A stretch of DNA of 64,000 nucleotides from Mycolicibacterium hodleri (GCF_025822245.1 NZ_JACKTL010000069.1:110790-174789), one strand, 5' to 3'. Numbered from the stretch's first letter, positions 52,858 through 61,692 are shown. Notes: generated by a model from the sequence alone, not told the origin. A program made the numbers and translations.

Positions 52858-53721
52858 ATGCGGGGAATCATCCTGGCCGGCGGCACGGGGACGCGGCTCT
52901 ATCCGATCACCGTGGGCGTGTGCAAGCAGTTGTTGCCCGTGTACGACAAGCCGCTGATCTATTACTCGCTGTCGACCCTGATCATGGCGGGCATCCGCGA
53001 CATTCAGGTGATCACCACCGCGGGTGACGTCGAGGCCTTCACCCGACTGCTGGGGGACGGCTCGGCGTTCGGCACGAACATCACCTACGCGGTACAGGAT
53101 CGTCCCGACGGGGTCGCCCAGGCCTTCGTGGTCGGCGCCGACCACATCGGCGACGATTCGGTCGCATTGATCCTGGGCGACAACATCTTCTACGGTCCAA
53201 GTCTGGGCACCAGCCTGGCCCGCTTCTCCGACGTCGACGGCGGCGCCATCTTCGCCTATTGGGTGGCCAACCCGTCGGCGTATGGCGTCATCGAGTTCGG
53301 CGACGAGGGCAAGGCGGTGTCGTTGGAGGAGAAGCCGGCCACTCCGAAATCGCACTACGCGGTGCCGGGACTGTACTTCTACGACAACGACGTCGTCGAG
53401 ATCGCCAAGTCGCTACGCCCTTCTGCCCGTGGCGAATACGAGATCACCGACGTCAACCGGACCTACCTCGAGCAGGGCAAGCTGGGTGTGGAGGTGTTGG
53501 CGCGCGGCACGGCGTGGTTGGACACCGGAACCTTCGATTCGCTGCTCGACGCCAGTGACTACGTGCGCACCATCGAGCGTCGGCAGGGCTTGAAGATCGG
53601 CGTGCCCGAGGAGGTCGCCTGGCGGCTCGGCTTCATCGACGACGACCAGCTGGTCGAGCGGGCGCACTCGTTGCTCAAGTCAGGGTACGGCGCGTACCTC
53701 TTGCAGTTGCTCGACCCGTAG
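52858..53721 (+). CDS. rmlA: Glucose-1-phosphate thymidylyltransferase
   Basis: The 287-residue enzyme makes dTDP-glucose from glucose-1-phosphate and dTTP, the first step to dTDP-rhamnose, which links arabinogalactan to peptidoglycan. The signature GGTGTRLYPIT is at residues 8-18. LPVYDKPLIYYSLSTL, ILGDNIFYG, EEKPATPKSHYAVPGLYFYD (landmark EEKPATPKSHYAVPG) and TAWLDTGTFDSLL all match RmlA. Rv0334 has 288 residues, from memory. It is the only dTDP-rhamnose gene in view. Its last 42 bases overlap the convergent desaturase gene. Confidence 0.95.
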   Translation: MRGIILAGGTGTRLYPITVGVCKQLLPVYDKPLIYYSLSTLIMAGIRDIQVITTAGDVEAFTRLLGDGSAFGTNITYAVQDRPDGVAQAFVVGADHIGDDSVALILGDNIFYGPSLGTSLARFSDVDGGAIFAYWVANPSAYGVIEFGDEGKAVSLEEKPATPKSHYAVPGLYFYDNDVVEIAKSLRPSARGEYEITDVNRTYLEQGKLGVEVLARGTAWLDTGTFDSLLDASDYVRTIERRQGLKIGVPEEVAWRLGFIDDDQLVERAHSLLKSGYGAYLLQLLDP

Positions 53722-54816
53722 CCGCGGTGGACGAAAACCGTTCTCCGTGAACCTGTCCGGTAGGGCCAGCGTGCACACGGTGCGCACGGTCATCAGGTAC
53801 TGCTTGATCAGGTGACCCGTCGTGTAGGGCAAGTCGTAGGTGTCGCACAGTGCTCGTACCCGCGTGGCGATTTCGGCGTACCGGTTGCTCGGCAGATCAG
53901 GAAACAGATGGTGCTCGATCTGGTAGCAGAGATTGCCGCTCATGAACGCCATCACGGGTCCGGCATCGAAGTTGGCGCTGCCCAACATCTGTCGTAGATA
54001 CCACTCGGCCTTGGTCTCGTTCTCGAGCGTCTCGGGCTCGAACTTCTCGGCGCCGTCGGCGAAGTGGCCGCAGCAGATCACCACGTACGCCCAGATGTTG
54101 CGCAACACGTTGGCCGTGACGTTCGCGCCGAGGGTCCGGCGCCACCGCTTGAGGCTCAGCGCCGGGAACAGGGCGTAGTCCTTGCCCATCTGACGGCCGA
54201 TCTTGCGCAGCAGTGCGCGATTGTGCACGGACTTGGGCACGTCGTTGTCGGCGCGTTCGTGTTCGGAGTACAGGTCGTGCAACGCGATGCCCCACTCGAA
54301 GCCAAGTGCCAGCAACACACTTCGCAGCGGTGCGAAGAGGTAGCTCGGATTCCACTCCTGGTCCCTGGTCACCCGCAGCACGCCGTAGCCGAGGTCGTCG
54401 TCGACGCCGACGACGTTGGTGTTCACGTGGTGGCGGTAGTTGTGGGAATAGCGCCACTGCGACGACAGGCCCGCCATGTCCCACTCCCACGTGGTGGAGT
54501 GGATCTCGGGATCGTTCATCCAGTCCCATTGGCCGTGGCCGACGTTGTGGGCGATCTCCATGTTCTCGATGCTCTTGGCGGCGGCCAGCCCGAGGGTGCC
54601 GAGCCACCAGCCGCGCCTGCCCTTGGTGGCGGCAATCGTCAACCGCGAGGCGACTTCCAGCGCGCGTTGGAAGTTGATCGTCCGGCGGATGTAGGTGCGA
54701 TCCCTGGCTCCGCGGCTGGCTTCGACGTCGCGGCGGATGTCGTCCAGTGCCGCGGCGAGCGCGTCGAGGTCGGATTCAGTCAAGTGGGCGTACTCGGCGA
54801 CGTCGGCAATGGCCAT
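53680..54816 (-). CDS. Membrane fatty-acid (acyl-CoA) desaturase
   Basis: The 378-residue protein carries the three histidine boxes of di-iron membrane desaturases: HNVGHGQWDWM, HNYRHHVNTN and QIEHHLFPDLP. The QxxHH type third box suggests a front-end or DesA3-like acyl-CoA desaturase. It introduces a double bond using electrons from a ferredoxin or oxidoreductase not present here. The ATG at 54816 was chosen; two or so hydrophobic hairpins follow. It may be one of several paralogues. Confidence 0.85.
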   Translation of the reverse strand: MAIADVAEYAHLTESDLDALAAALDDIRRDVEASRGARDRTYIRRTINFQRALEVASRLTIAATKGRRGWWLGTLGLAAAKSIENMEIAHNVGHGQWDWMNDPEIHSTTWEWDMAGLSSQWRYSHNYRHHVNTNVVGVDDDLGYGVLRVTRDQEWNPSYLFAPLRSVLLALGFEWGIALHDLYSEHERADNDVPKSVHNRALLRKIGRQMGKDYALFPALSLKRWRRTLGANVTANVLRNIWAYVVICCGHFADGAEKFEPETLENETKAEWYLRQMLGSANFDAGPVMAFMSGNLCYQIEHHLFPDLPSNRYAEIATRVRALCDTYDLPYTTGHLIKQYLMTVRTVCTLALPDRFTENGFRPPRLRVEQLQEVRAVP

Positions 54817-55561
54817 CGGTTCATCGGTTTCTGATCGGTTCGGACGGCCCTCAGGTGAGGGTCGCGAATCGGCAGGGTCTGGGCCCAAGTCGCGTGTGCA
54901 GAGGCTCCGCGAAGTAGCTCGGCCCCCACCCGTGTAGGTGAGGTTCAGCCTAGACGTTCGGGGGTCGGCTGGGTATCGCCGCCCACCGGGCTGGCTCAGC
55001 AAATAATCGGCGGGTTCGTGCGGCCGGCGGCTCGCCAGCGGGCTAAGTCAGCGACCACGGAGGAGTCGACGGCGAAGAGGCCACTGCTAACTAGTGACTA
55101 GCTCTGCCGTGAATGCACACCGCGGGTCGGCGCACTACACGGGCCATTTGCCGCACTGGTGGTTGAGTGATCGCTAACCGGATCGACGATCCATCGCGTC
55201 GGGCCGGACGATCGCAGCAAAGCTGCGGATGCCGATCGTTTGCCGACGTACCACCAACTGATTGGGGGTCCCGTCGGCACGTCGATGGTGGATGGCCCTC
55301 TGAGCTGCGACTTCATCTCCGGTCGGTGGGGAGTGTGCGCCGTGCGTGCCGTTTGCCCCACCCGTGTCGAGGTAATGGACGTCGCACCGACGAGCAAATG
55401 CCCGGAGCCCGCCATCCCGACCGAGGAAGCCCATCCTCGCATTCCAACAGCAAAGTCGAATTGGAGCGAAATAGAGTTAGCTGGCGCAGTTGCAATTCGC
55501 ACGAGCGAGGGTAAATTAAGGCCACATCAAAACGGCGGTTAGCTGTCGGCAAAGGGGAATC
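54817..55561. other. Long intergenic region (745 bases)
   Basis: No convincing gene was found here: short open frames lack ribosome sites and have irregular codon use. The left part is the upstream region of the desaturase. The right part is less GC-rich and carries the likely promoter of the secreted protein gene at 55490-55517. A TAACTAGTGACTAG stretch near 55090 has partial dyad symmetry. A small RNA cannot be excluded. Confidence 0.5.
55490..55517 (+). promoter_or_regulatory. SigA-like promoter of the secreted protein gene
   Basis: TTGCAA (55490-55495) and TAAATT (55512-55517) are separated by 16 bases, close to the TTGACA/TATAAT pattern of the housekeeping sigma factor. The -10 lies about 45 bases before the ATG at 55562, which also has a good AAAGGGGA ribosome site. 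Confidence 0.5.
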
Positions 55562-56926
55562 ATGTTGGGGACAAGTAGTCTTTCCATTGGCGCGGGCATC
55601 ACGGCGGTCGGCGCGGCAGCGTTGCTAATCAGTCAATACGGAACACTGGCTGCTACCCCCGAACAGCCGACCGTGCCGGCCATTCGAACCGCGGCCCAGC
55701 CACTGGAGTTCAACGTCGACCAGACGTTCCCGTGGGCACTGGCGCCCGGCAACGCGATCAGCAGCACGGGCGCGGCCACACTGGCGGCGATCAGCGAATA
55801 CACCAACGGTTTCACGTTCGGGGCGGCCGCCGCGCTGCAGACGGCCAACCAGGTCGGCCCGCTGACCTTCGGACTCAACTCGATCCGCGCCATCAGCACC
55901 CAGCAGGGGCCGAACGGAGTCCAGCCGGCCGTAGCCAACGTGACGGACCTGGATCAGTGGGCGGTCGGGTTGGCGGGACTGGCCAACAGCACCGGAGCGG
56001 TTGGCTTCGTGGAGAACGCCGCCTGGTACGACCCGTTCATCGGCACGCACGCCGGCTTCCTCCAGACCAACAACAACTTCGGCCCAGCCTTCTTCAACCT
56101 CAACGTCCTCAAGGCCATCGGCCTCACCCAGGCGCCCAGCGGCACGCTCCTGACCAGCGGGCAGCCCGACGACTACAGCGCCGTCGACATCGGCCGGTGG
56201 TCCGCAGGCATCCCCGGACTCATCACCAACACCGGGACGACGGGGTTCGTGTACTCCCAGGACTTCGGTAACGGGCCGATCAACACCTTCTTCGTCGGCG
56301 GTCTGCACACGACCACCACGATTGGCTCCATGGCGTTCGACTTCAACTTCTTGCCGTCGATCAGGACCAGCATCTTCCCGCCGGGGCTGACCATCTCGTT
56401 GGCACCGGACATGACGGCCGCCGAGACCGAGTTCGCCGCCATCACCCCGCCTCCCCCGGGGACCATCGACCCCCCGGTCACCAACCCGCTTCCGCTGGCG
56501 GCCACGTCCACGCCGTCCACCCTGTCGGCGCTGTCGGCACCCGCGCCGCAGACCGTCAGCGGTCCGCCGCCCGCCGACACGAAGACGGCCACCGAGGCCA
56601 CCGACGTCTCCAAGACCGAGACGTCAGAGACGACCAAGGTGAGCGACACCAAGCCGAAGGTCGAGATCCCCGGCGTCAACGGTGTCCCGCTGGCCGGAAC
56701 GCCAAGCACGGGAACCACATCCGGCGGGGGCAACGGCGCGGTCGACCCGTTCAAGCCGTTCCGATCGATTGCCGATTCAATCAGGGGCGGGATCGAGACG
56801 TTCACCGGTACCGGTCCTCGGCCGGCGGCCACCGGCAGTGCCGGTTCGGAGAGCACGGCAGGTACCAGCACGTCCGGTGGGGGTAGTGCCGGCTCGGCCG
56901 GTGGCTCCGACAAGTCCGACGGATAG
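55562..56926 (+). CDS. Large exported protein of unknown function
   Basis: The 454-residue protein starts MLGTSSLSIGAGITAVGAAAL, a signal peptide probably cleaved near residue 31 (TLAA). Residues 45-290 form a repetitive, Asn/Phe/Gly-rich domain. Similar units recur (for example NQVGPLTFGLNSIRAI, NNFGPAFFNLNVLKAI and TTIGSMAFDFNFLPSI), so it is built from about three internal repeats of 80 to 90 residues. The C-terminal third is low-complexity Pro/Thr/Ser/Gly and likely disordered. It resembles surface-exposed mycobacterial proteins, but I do not recognise the family. A terminator follows. Confidence 0.72.
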   Translation: MLGTSSLSIGAGITAVGAAALLISQYGTLAATPEQPTVPAIRTAAQPLEFNVDQTFPWALAPGNAISSTGAATLAAISEYTNGFTFGAAAALQTANQVGPLTFGLNSIRAISTQQGPNGVQPAVANVTDLDQWAVGLAGLANSTGAVGFVENAAWYDPFIGTHAGFLQTNNNFGPAFFNLNVLKAIGLTQAPSGTLLTSGQPDDYSAVDIGRWSAGIPGLITNTGTTGFVYSQDFGNGPINTFFVGGLHTTTTIGSMAFDFNFLPSIRTSIFPPGLTISLAPDMTAAETEFAAITPPPPGTIDPPVTNPLPLAATSTPSTLSALSAPAPQTVSGPPPADTKTATEATDVSKTETSETTKVSDTKPKVEIPGVNGVPLAGTPSTGTTSGGGNGAVDPFKPFRSIADSIRGGIETFTGTGPRPAATGSAGSESTAGTSTSGGGSAGSAGGSDKSDG

Positions 56927-56945
56927 ACGTAGCCGAAGACACGAG

Positions 56946-56973
56946 AGCCGCCCCGGTTTCCACCGGGGCGGCT
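56946..56973. terminator. Hairpin terminator after the exported protein gene
   Basis: AGCCGCCCCGGT (56946-56957) pairs perfectly with 56962-56973 around TTCC and is followed by TTCG on the plus strand. It lies in the 73-base gap between convergent genes, so it may serve both. Confidence 0.75.
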
Positions 56974-56999
56974 TTCGTGTGCGGGTGTGCGGTGTCAGC

Positions 57000-57524
57000 T
57001 CACTTGCAGAGCTCGACGATCTTCGTGCTGTTGGTCTCGAGGGCCTTTAGTCGCGCCACCTGGCCGGCTTCGCCGTCCGCGGTGCCGGCCAAGGCGTCGA
57101 TGGTGAGGTCTTGAAGGTCGGTCGCGAGCGTGCGCAGCAGCCCCGCCAAGTCGGCGGGGACGGCGGGACTGAGGCTGTCGACGAGATGTTCGCTGCCGAC
57201 GGCCATCGCCAGCCGGGCGTTGGCCGCAACCGCCTGCGCCGCAACGGGATCGGTACCCGGCGAGGCCTGCGTTTGCAGTGCGACGGCGGTGCGCACCTTG
57301 ACGTAGGCCTCACACGCCCGCCCCTTGGCGTCGGCGACCTGCTGCGCGGTCGGCGCCGGCGCGTCAGCCGACGTCGGTCGCATCAGGGCCCACACGGCGA
57401 CTCCCGTCGACGCCACCGCGACCACCGCCAACGCTGCGGTGGCCCACCTCCACGGGGATCGCGCGGGGGGCTGGGCCGGCGGCGGGGGCGACGGCTCCTC
57501 ATCGGACTCGGCGGCGTGCTTCAT
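57000..57524 (-). CDS. Single-pass membrane protein of unknown function
   Basis: The 174-residue protein has a proline-rich acidic cytoplasmic head and one helix near residue 30 (WATAALAVVAVASTGVAVWAL). Its extracytoplasmic Ala-rich helical domain has Cys residues near 71 and 173 that could pair. Many mycobacterial proteins share this head-helix-helical domain layout. No motif points to a function. It is convergent with the large exported protein. Confidence 0.65.
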   Translation of the reverse strand: MKHAAESDEEPSPPPPAQPPARSPWRWATAALAVVAVASTGVAVWALMRPTSADAPAPTAQQVADAKGRACEAYVKVRTAVALQTQASPGTDPVAAQAVAANARLAMAVGSEHLVDSLSPAVPADLAGLLRTLATDLQDLTIDALAGTADGEAGQVARLKALETNSTKIVELCK

Positions 57525-57619
57525 GGTCTGACGATCGTATCCGTTGGATTTGCTGACGGGTCACTCTCGCGATTTCGGCGCGTCCATCCGCGGTAGCCGC
57601 GGACGTCCGCGCCGAGATC

Positions 57620-58276
57620 TCAACACCCGGCCGGGGCGCCGAGGAACTCGCAGACCGCCTCCACCCCGCCGAGGTGGATGTCGTCCCGGCGGACGGTCTG
57701 CCATTGCGGTCGGGTCATCGCGAACGCCCGCATGGTGTCGGGTCGGCCGCGCCGCATCTCCTGGGCGGGCGTCCCCTCGGTGTAGGGCAGCGATCTGGTG
57801 ACCCTCAGCGAGGCGACGTTGTCGTGCCACGCGCGGGTGGCGGCGGTGTCGGCGTACAACCCGGCGAAGATCAGGTGCAGCGCGGCCTGGCGCATCTCGC
57901 GGCCGAGCCCACGACCCTGAAATCGACGGCCGATCCACGACCCGGTCGTCACGGTGCGGGTGGTGGGGAAGTGGTCGGCATTGAGCGTGCAGACGCCCAG
58001 GAGCGTTCCGTCGCGGTGCTGGGCCGCCAGGATGAGAGTCCACCGCTCAATGGTGGTGTTGGCCCGGCAGTTCCAGAAGTACCGCACGGAGTTGCGCTGC
58101 TGATCCGGCGGCGGAACGTCGGTCCACGGGTCGGAGAACGGCATGGTCCCGGGATCGTGAATGCCCTGTGCGGCCAGGTCGGCCAGCTCCAGGGCGAGCT
58201 CGTCGGTGACGTAGCGCAGCGTCAGGCGGGGAGTCGACACATGGAGGTCGAACAGCGGCCAGATTGCGGCGGTCAT
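57620..58276 (-). CDS. GNAT-family N-acetyltransferase
   Basis: The 218-residue protein has the RimJ/RimL-like GNAT fold: TPRLTLRYVTDE at the start and TTGSWIGRRFQGRGLGREMRQAAL as the acetyl-CoA pyrophosphate-binding loop (QGRGLG). It transfers an acetyl group to an N-terminal or small-molecule amine. The ATG at 58276 was chosen. It is divergent from the Vsr gene and borders the restriction-modification module, so it might be part of the same accessory island. Confidence 0.78.
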   Translation of the reverse strand: MTAAIWPLFDLHVSTPRLTLRYVTDELALELADLAAQGIHDPGTMPFSDPWTDVPPPDQQRNSVRYFWNCRANTTIERWTLILAAQHRDGTLLGVCTLNADHFPTTRTVTTGSWIGRRFQGRGLGREMRQAALHLIFAGLYADTAATRAWHDNVASLRVTRSLPYTEGTPAQEMRRGRPDTMRAFAMTRPQWQTVRRDDIHLGGVEAVCEFLGAPAGC

Positions 58277-58352
58277 GGTGTCATCGCATCTCACCCGGGG
58301 TGCGCACCGCAACCGAATTCGCCGCCCGGGCTCTTGGCGCTACCGTGGAGCG

Positions 58353-58796
58353 GTGTCCCGAGCCAAACCTCTGGGCTTCGATCTGCAGACCGACCAGGCC
58401 ACGTCGACCCGCATGCAGCGCCAGCGACGACGCGACACGGCGATCGAGGTGGCGTTGCGGTCGCGTCTGCACGCGGCCGGGCTGAGGTACCGAATCCATC
58501 AGCGGCCGCTGCCGGCGTTGCGGCGCGAAGCCGACATCGTCTTCCGGCGGGCCAAGGTGGCGGTCTTCGTGGACGGGTGCTTCTGGCATGGTTGCCCGTT
58601 GCATTCGACGAAACCGAAGCGCAACAACGACTTCTGGGCCGCGAAGATCGAGGGGAACAGTGCGCGTGACCGGGCGACCGACGAGGCACTGCGCGAGGCC
58701 GGCTGGGTGCCCGTCCGAGTGTGGGAACACGAATCCGCCGAGGATGCCGCCGCGACGGTTCGCCAGCTGGTCGAAAGCCGTTCAGCCCGAGGTTGA
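58353..58796 (+). CDS. vsr: Very short patch repair endonuclease (Vsr)
   Basis: This 147-residue enzyme nicks DNA beside T:G mismatches that arise when 5-methylcytosine deaminates. The Vsr fold shows RMQRQRRRDTAIEVALRSRL at the start, then the catalytic ADIVF Asp, AVFVDGCFWHGCP with zinc-binding Cys/His, and GWVPVRVWEHE. Its presence beside a C5-cytosine methyltransferase is the usual pairing. The GTG at 58353 has a GGAG element close by. Its stop overlaps the convergent restriction enzyme gene by 15 bases. Confidence 0.92.
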   Translation: MSRAKPLGFDLQTDQATSTRMQRQRRRDTAIEVALRSRLHAAGLRYRIHQRPLPALRREADIVFRRAKVAVFVDGCFWHGCPLHSTKPKRNNDFWAAKIEGNSARDRATDEALREAGWVPVRVWEHESAEDAAATVRQLVESRSARG

Positions 58797-59687
58797 TTCG
58801 ACGAACTCCCGGAGCGGGTTCAAGTCGTGCTCCCACAGAATCATCACACCCCGGTCCTGCGCCGTCACCAGGCAGGACAGGTCGAACACCCCGGCGAGGA
58901 TGACGCCGGTCAGCGCCTGGGAGCCGAAGTGGGCCCGCCAGGCGTCGGACTTGCCGCCCACCTCGCGGTTGACGCGCTTCCATCCGTTCTTCGGGCCGTT
59001 GGACACCTTGCATTCGAGCGCGAGCAGTCGGCCGTCGAACAGCCGGGCGGGCACGTCGCACTTCGCCCCGGCGAGCCGGCGTTCGCGACTGTAGCCGCCC
59101 CGTGGCATGTCGTCGATGAATTGGATTGGCGCGCGCGACACTTCGAGAGTCAAGCCCGCGTCGTCGAGTGTCTTCGCGGTCATCGTCTCCTGGCGGGACG
59201 AGGCTTCACCGCGCCGTTCCGTACCGGTCTGTTGGGCGGCCCAGAGCACGGTCGTCGCCATGATCGCCATTTCGCGTTCGTCCGGCCACGGGGGCCGCCC
59301 CTGCGCGAGCCAGGGGAACCGCACCGGGTCGACGACGACGCGGATCGCCTCGGCGGTGTCCTCGGCGTACGCCGGGGGCACGGAGCGAAACTTCGGGCCG
59401 CCGACCAAGGTCCACAGGTCTTCCTGGCTGATCGGCGGACCGCACAGGTAGCGGCAGGCTTGCCACGCCTGGGGATCGGCCTCGAAGACTGCGCCCGTGA
59501 GGTTCTGGATGTCGTCGGACGCCTCGAAGACCTGCTCGACTCGTGGGCGAAGGTGGTTGTACATTCGCTCGAACGCCTTGGGGCCCTCCTCGCGGCGGAG
59601 ATGGGTGAAGGCGTCTTCGGAAGCGTCGCGAGCGGCCTTCAACTCCGCTGCCGTCCACTGGGGCGGGGCGACGAAGGATGGCGACAC
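58782..59687 (-). CDS. Type II restriction endonuclease, PD-(D/E)XK, possibly XamI-like
   Basis: The 301-residue protein follows the methyltransferase by 44 bases on the same strand, the expected place for the cognate nuclease. The core Asp in GAKCDVPAR, then ALECKVSNGPK some 15 residues on, gives the D...ExK pattern of PD-(D/E)XK nucleases. Length and the WKRVNREVGGKSDAWRAHFG segment bring to mind the XamI family (cuts GTCGAC), but that is memory, not a search. The GTG at 59687 is the best start. Specificity must match the methyltransferase if they form a pair. Confidence 0.75.
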   Translation of the reverse strand: MSPSFVAPPQWTAAELKAARDASEDAFTHLRREEGPKAFERMYNHLRPRVEQVFEASDDIQNLTGAVFEADPQAWQACRYLCGPPISQEDLWTLVGGPKFRSVPPAYAEDTAEAIRVVVDPVRFPWLAQGRPPWPDEREMAIMATTVLWAAQQTGTERRGEASSRQETMTAKTLDDAGLTLEVSRAPIQFIDDMPRGGYSRERRLAGAKCDVPARLFDGRLLALECKVSNGPKNGWKRVNREVGGKSDAWRAHFGSQALTGVILAGVFDLSCLVTAQDRGVMILWEHDLNPLREFVESTSG

Positions 59688-59731
59688 CCGGCCGAGTCTG
59701 CCACCGGGCGCCCGGTTGCCCGGCCGACACG

Positions 59732-60943
59732 CTACTCGCGGGCGAGGATCCGCGTGCGCAGGCTTCCGTTGACCCGATGCTCCGCCTCGGTGTAGCGCAC
59801 GCGCTTGGTGAGATAGTCGGGCCACGGTGGCATCGGCGGGGGCGTCTGGGCCGGGCCGTTGCGGACCGACTCGAGCAGGGTCCTGCCAATGGCTTCGACG
59901 GCGTCGATCTGGACGGCGTTGCCGATGTGGCGGAAAAAGTTGCTGGTCTTGCCTGCGAATCGCCAGTCCCGCGGAAAGCCTTGCAGTGCAGCGCATTCCT
60001 CCCACGTGAGACGCCGGATGTCGTGATCGCCGGGCAGTCGGATCCAGTCGGGGGTCGCCGCGGTGCGGATGGTGCGCGAGGGCAGGCCGAGGTCGGCGAG
60101 GAAGGCGTCCTGTCGGTAGCCCCACTGGCCGCTGGGGCGGTTGTTCATCACGCGGCCCTTCGTGCGGAGGCCGGTGCCCGGGGTCAGCTGCCGTAGCGCG
60201 TCACCGTCGACCCCGTTGGGCCGCACGACGGCGTCGTGGCGCGCCGGCGGCAGCGCATCGAGAAGCTCGCCGAGCGAGACCCACGGCTTGAGGCCGTTCT
60301 CGCCGTACCGGTGATGGGTGGGTTCGGGGAACTCGGGAAGCTCGTGGTCGGCGGTGGCGATCAGGTAGAGGCGCACCCGGCGCTGCGCGGCGCCGTAGTC
60401 GGCCGCGTTGAGCGTGGCGATCCGGCTGGAGTAGCCGTGCGCGCGGAGGTCGCGCTGGATGCTGCGCAGCACCTCGCCGGGGGCGCCCTTCGGACCGACC
60501 GCGGTGACGAGGCCGCGGACGTTCTCGAACAGCACGTAGCGGGGCTGGAGTTCGTCGACGAGGCGGATCATGTGGGCGATCAACTGGCCGCGGGAGTCCT
60601 TCAGGCCCTTCTGGTGGCCCGCCGACGACCAGGGCTGGCACGGCGGGCCGCCGGCCAGCAGGTCGGGACGCCAGTCGGCTCCGGCGGTGCGCGGACGCAA
60701 CTCGTCGGCGGTCAGGGTCGAGACGTCCTTCTCGATCAGCGTCGTCTTCGCCAGGTGCTTGCCGCGGCGGCCCTTGATCGGGATGCCGGCGGCCTTGCTG
60801 GCGCGCAGGGTCTCCATGGCGTCGGCCGCATGGTCGGTTGCGGTGACGACGTCCCAGCCAGCGCGTTCGAGGGCGATGTCGAAACCGCCGGCCCCGGCGA
60901 ACAGGCTCACCACCTGCGCCTTGCGCGTACTACGCGGTGCCAC
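59732..60943 (-). CDS. C5-cytosine DNA methyltransferase (type II)
   Basis: The 403-residue enzyme has all main m5C motifs: SLFAGAGGFDIALERAGW (I), GGPPCQPWS with the catalytic Cys (IV), FENVRGLV (VI), QRRVRLYLIA (VIII) and IGNAVQ (X). The target-recognition region lies between residues about 215 and 320 and does not reveal the site. It protects host DNA from the downstream nuclease. The GTG start has a GAAGGGG ribosome site. A perfect LexA box lies 18 bases upstream, so this gene and the nuclease are likely part of the SOS regulon. Confidence 0.93.
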   Translation of the reverse strand: MAPRSTRKAQVVSLFAGAGGFDIALERAGWDVVTATDHAADAMETLRASKAAGIPIKGRRGKHLAKTTLIEKDVSTLTADELRPRTAGADWRPDLLAGGPPCQPWSSAGHQKGLKDSRGQLIAHMIRLVDELQPRYVLFENVRGLVTAVGPKGAPGEVLRSIQRDLRAHGYSSRIATLNAADYGAAQRRVRLYLIATADHELPEFPEPTHHRYGENGLKPWVSLGELLDALPPARHDAVVRPNGVDGDALRQLTPGTGLRTKGRVMNNRPSGQWGYRQDAFLADLGLPSRTIRTAATPDWIRLPGDHDIRRLTWEECAALQGFPRDWRFAGKTSNFFRHIGNAVQIDAVEAIGRTLLESVRNGPAQTPPPMPPWPDYLTKRVRYTEAEHRVNGSLRTRILARE

Positions 60944-60961
60944 CGCAACCCCTTCCGTGCA

Positions 60962-60977
60962 TCGAACGGCCGTTCGA
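60962..60977 (-). promoter_or_regulatory. Perfect LexA (SOS) box of the restriction-modification operon
   Basis: TCGAACGGCCGTTCGA is an exact match to the mycobacterial LexA consensus TCGAAC-N4-GTTCGA and a perfect 16-bp palindrome. On the minus strand TATACC, a likely extended -10, lies just upstream, and the ribosome site and GTG of the methyltransferase just downstream, so the box spans the expected transcription start. Confidence 0.82.
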
Positions 60978-61066
60978 CATCAGGTATACAGCCTCACACC
61001 GACAAGAATCGCATGCCATTGTCGTCGACGGCCGCCCGTGTTCGGGGGACGCGCGCCGTAACCGGG

Positions 61067-61357
61067 TCACCACCAGATGGCGACGACGCAGGCCATCCCG
61101 AGCGCCGCGGTGACGGCCCCCGTGACGGTGACCGCCCACCGTGCCGGTGTGACGGCGGTGCCCGCGTCGCTCAGCCGGCTCCGGCGGACGAGCGCTGCCA
61201 TCGCAGCCCCGAACAGCGCGACGACCGCGAGAGCCAGGTGCCCGTGCACCAGCGTCTCCCCGGAGCGGAAGCCCAACAGGATGCCCACCGCCATGAAGCC
61301 GAATGCGGTTCTCTCCCAGCTGAGTTGGGTTCGCTCCCGCTGCAGGGCGCTTCTCAT
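61067..61357 (-). CDS. DUF202 membrane protein
   Basis: The 96-residue protein has three membrane helices and starts MRSALQRERTQLSWERTAFG, the DUF202/YidH hallmark (ERTxLSWxRT). FMAVGILLGFRSG and AVVALFGAAMAALVRRSRL are helix segments. Function is unknown. Its ATG overlaps the stop of the other DUF202 gene by 4 bases, and pairs of DUF202 genes are common, so the two may form one complex. Confidence 0.82.
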   Translation of the reverse strand: MRSALQRERTQLSWERTAFGFMAVGILLGFRSGETLVHGHLALAVVALFGAAMAALVRRSRLSDAGTAVTPARWAVTVTGAVTAALGMACVVAIWW

Positions 61358-61692
61358 GGCCGACCCACGAGCACCAAGACGAGTATCGCCACGCACGCGA
61401 CGATCAGGAACGCCGCCAGTGCGCCGGGCAGACGTGTCGGCGGCAGGGCTTCCTCGGCCCGCATGGCGTCCTGCACCCGCTGCCAGCGCCGTACCGATGC
61501 CACTGCCAGCACCGCGCCCGCGGCGACCAGCAGTGTCGCGAGCGCGTGCCGTCCCCACGGCACGGAGAACGGAGGAACCAGCTGGGCGATGGCGACGCCA
61601 CCGGCGATCAAGGCGAGTGCCGTTCTGATCCACGCCAGAAAGGTGCGCTCGTTGGCGAGGGTGAAGCGGTAGTCGGGGTCGTGGCCAGTCAT
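61354..61692 (-). CDS. DUF202 membrane protein (YidH-like)
   Basis: The 112-residue protein begins MTGHDPDYRFTLANERTFLAW and has three helices; ANERTFLAWIRTALALIAGG is the DUF202 signature. It overlaps the second DUF202 gene downstream and a LysR fragment upstream by 4 bases each. Role unknown, probably a small inner-membrane protein. Confidence 0.85.
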   Translation of the reverse strand: MTGHDPDYRFTLANERTFLAWIRTALALIAGGVAIAQLVPPFSVPWGRHALATLLVAAGAVLAVASVRRWQRVQDAMRAEEALPPTRLPGALAAFLIVACVAILVLVLVGRP

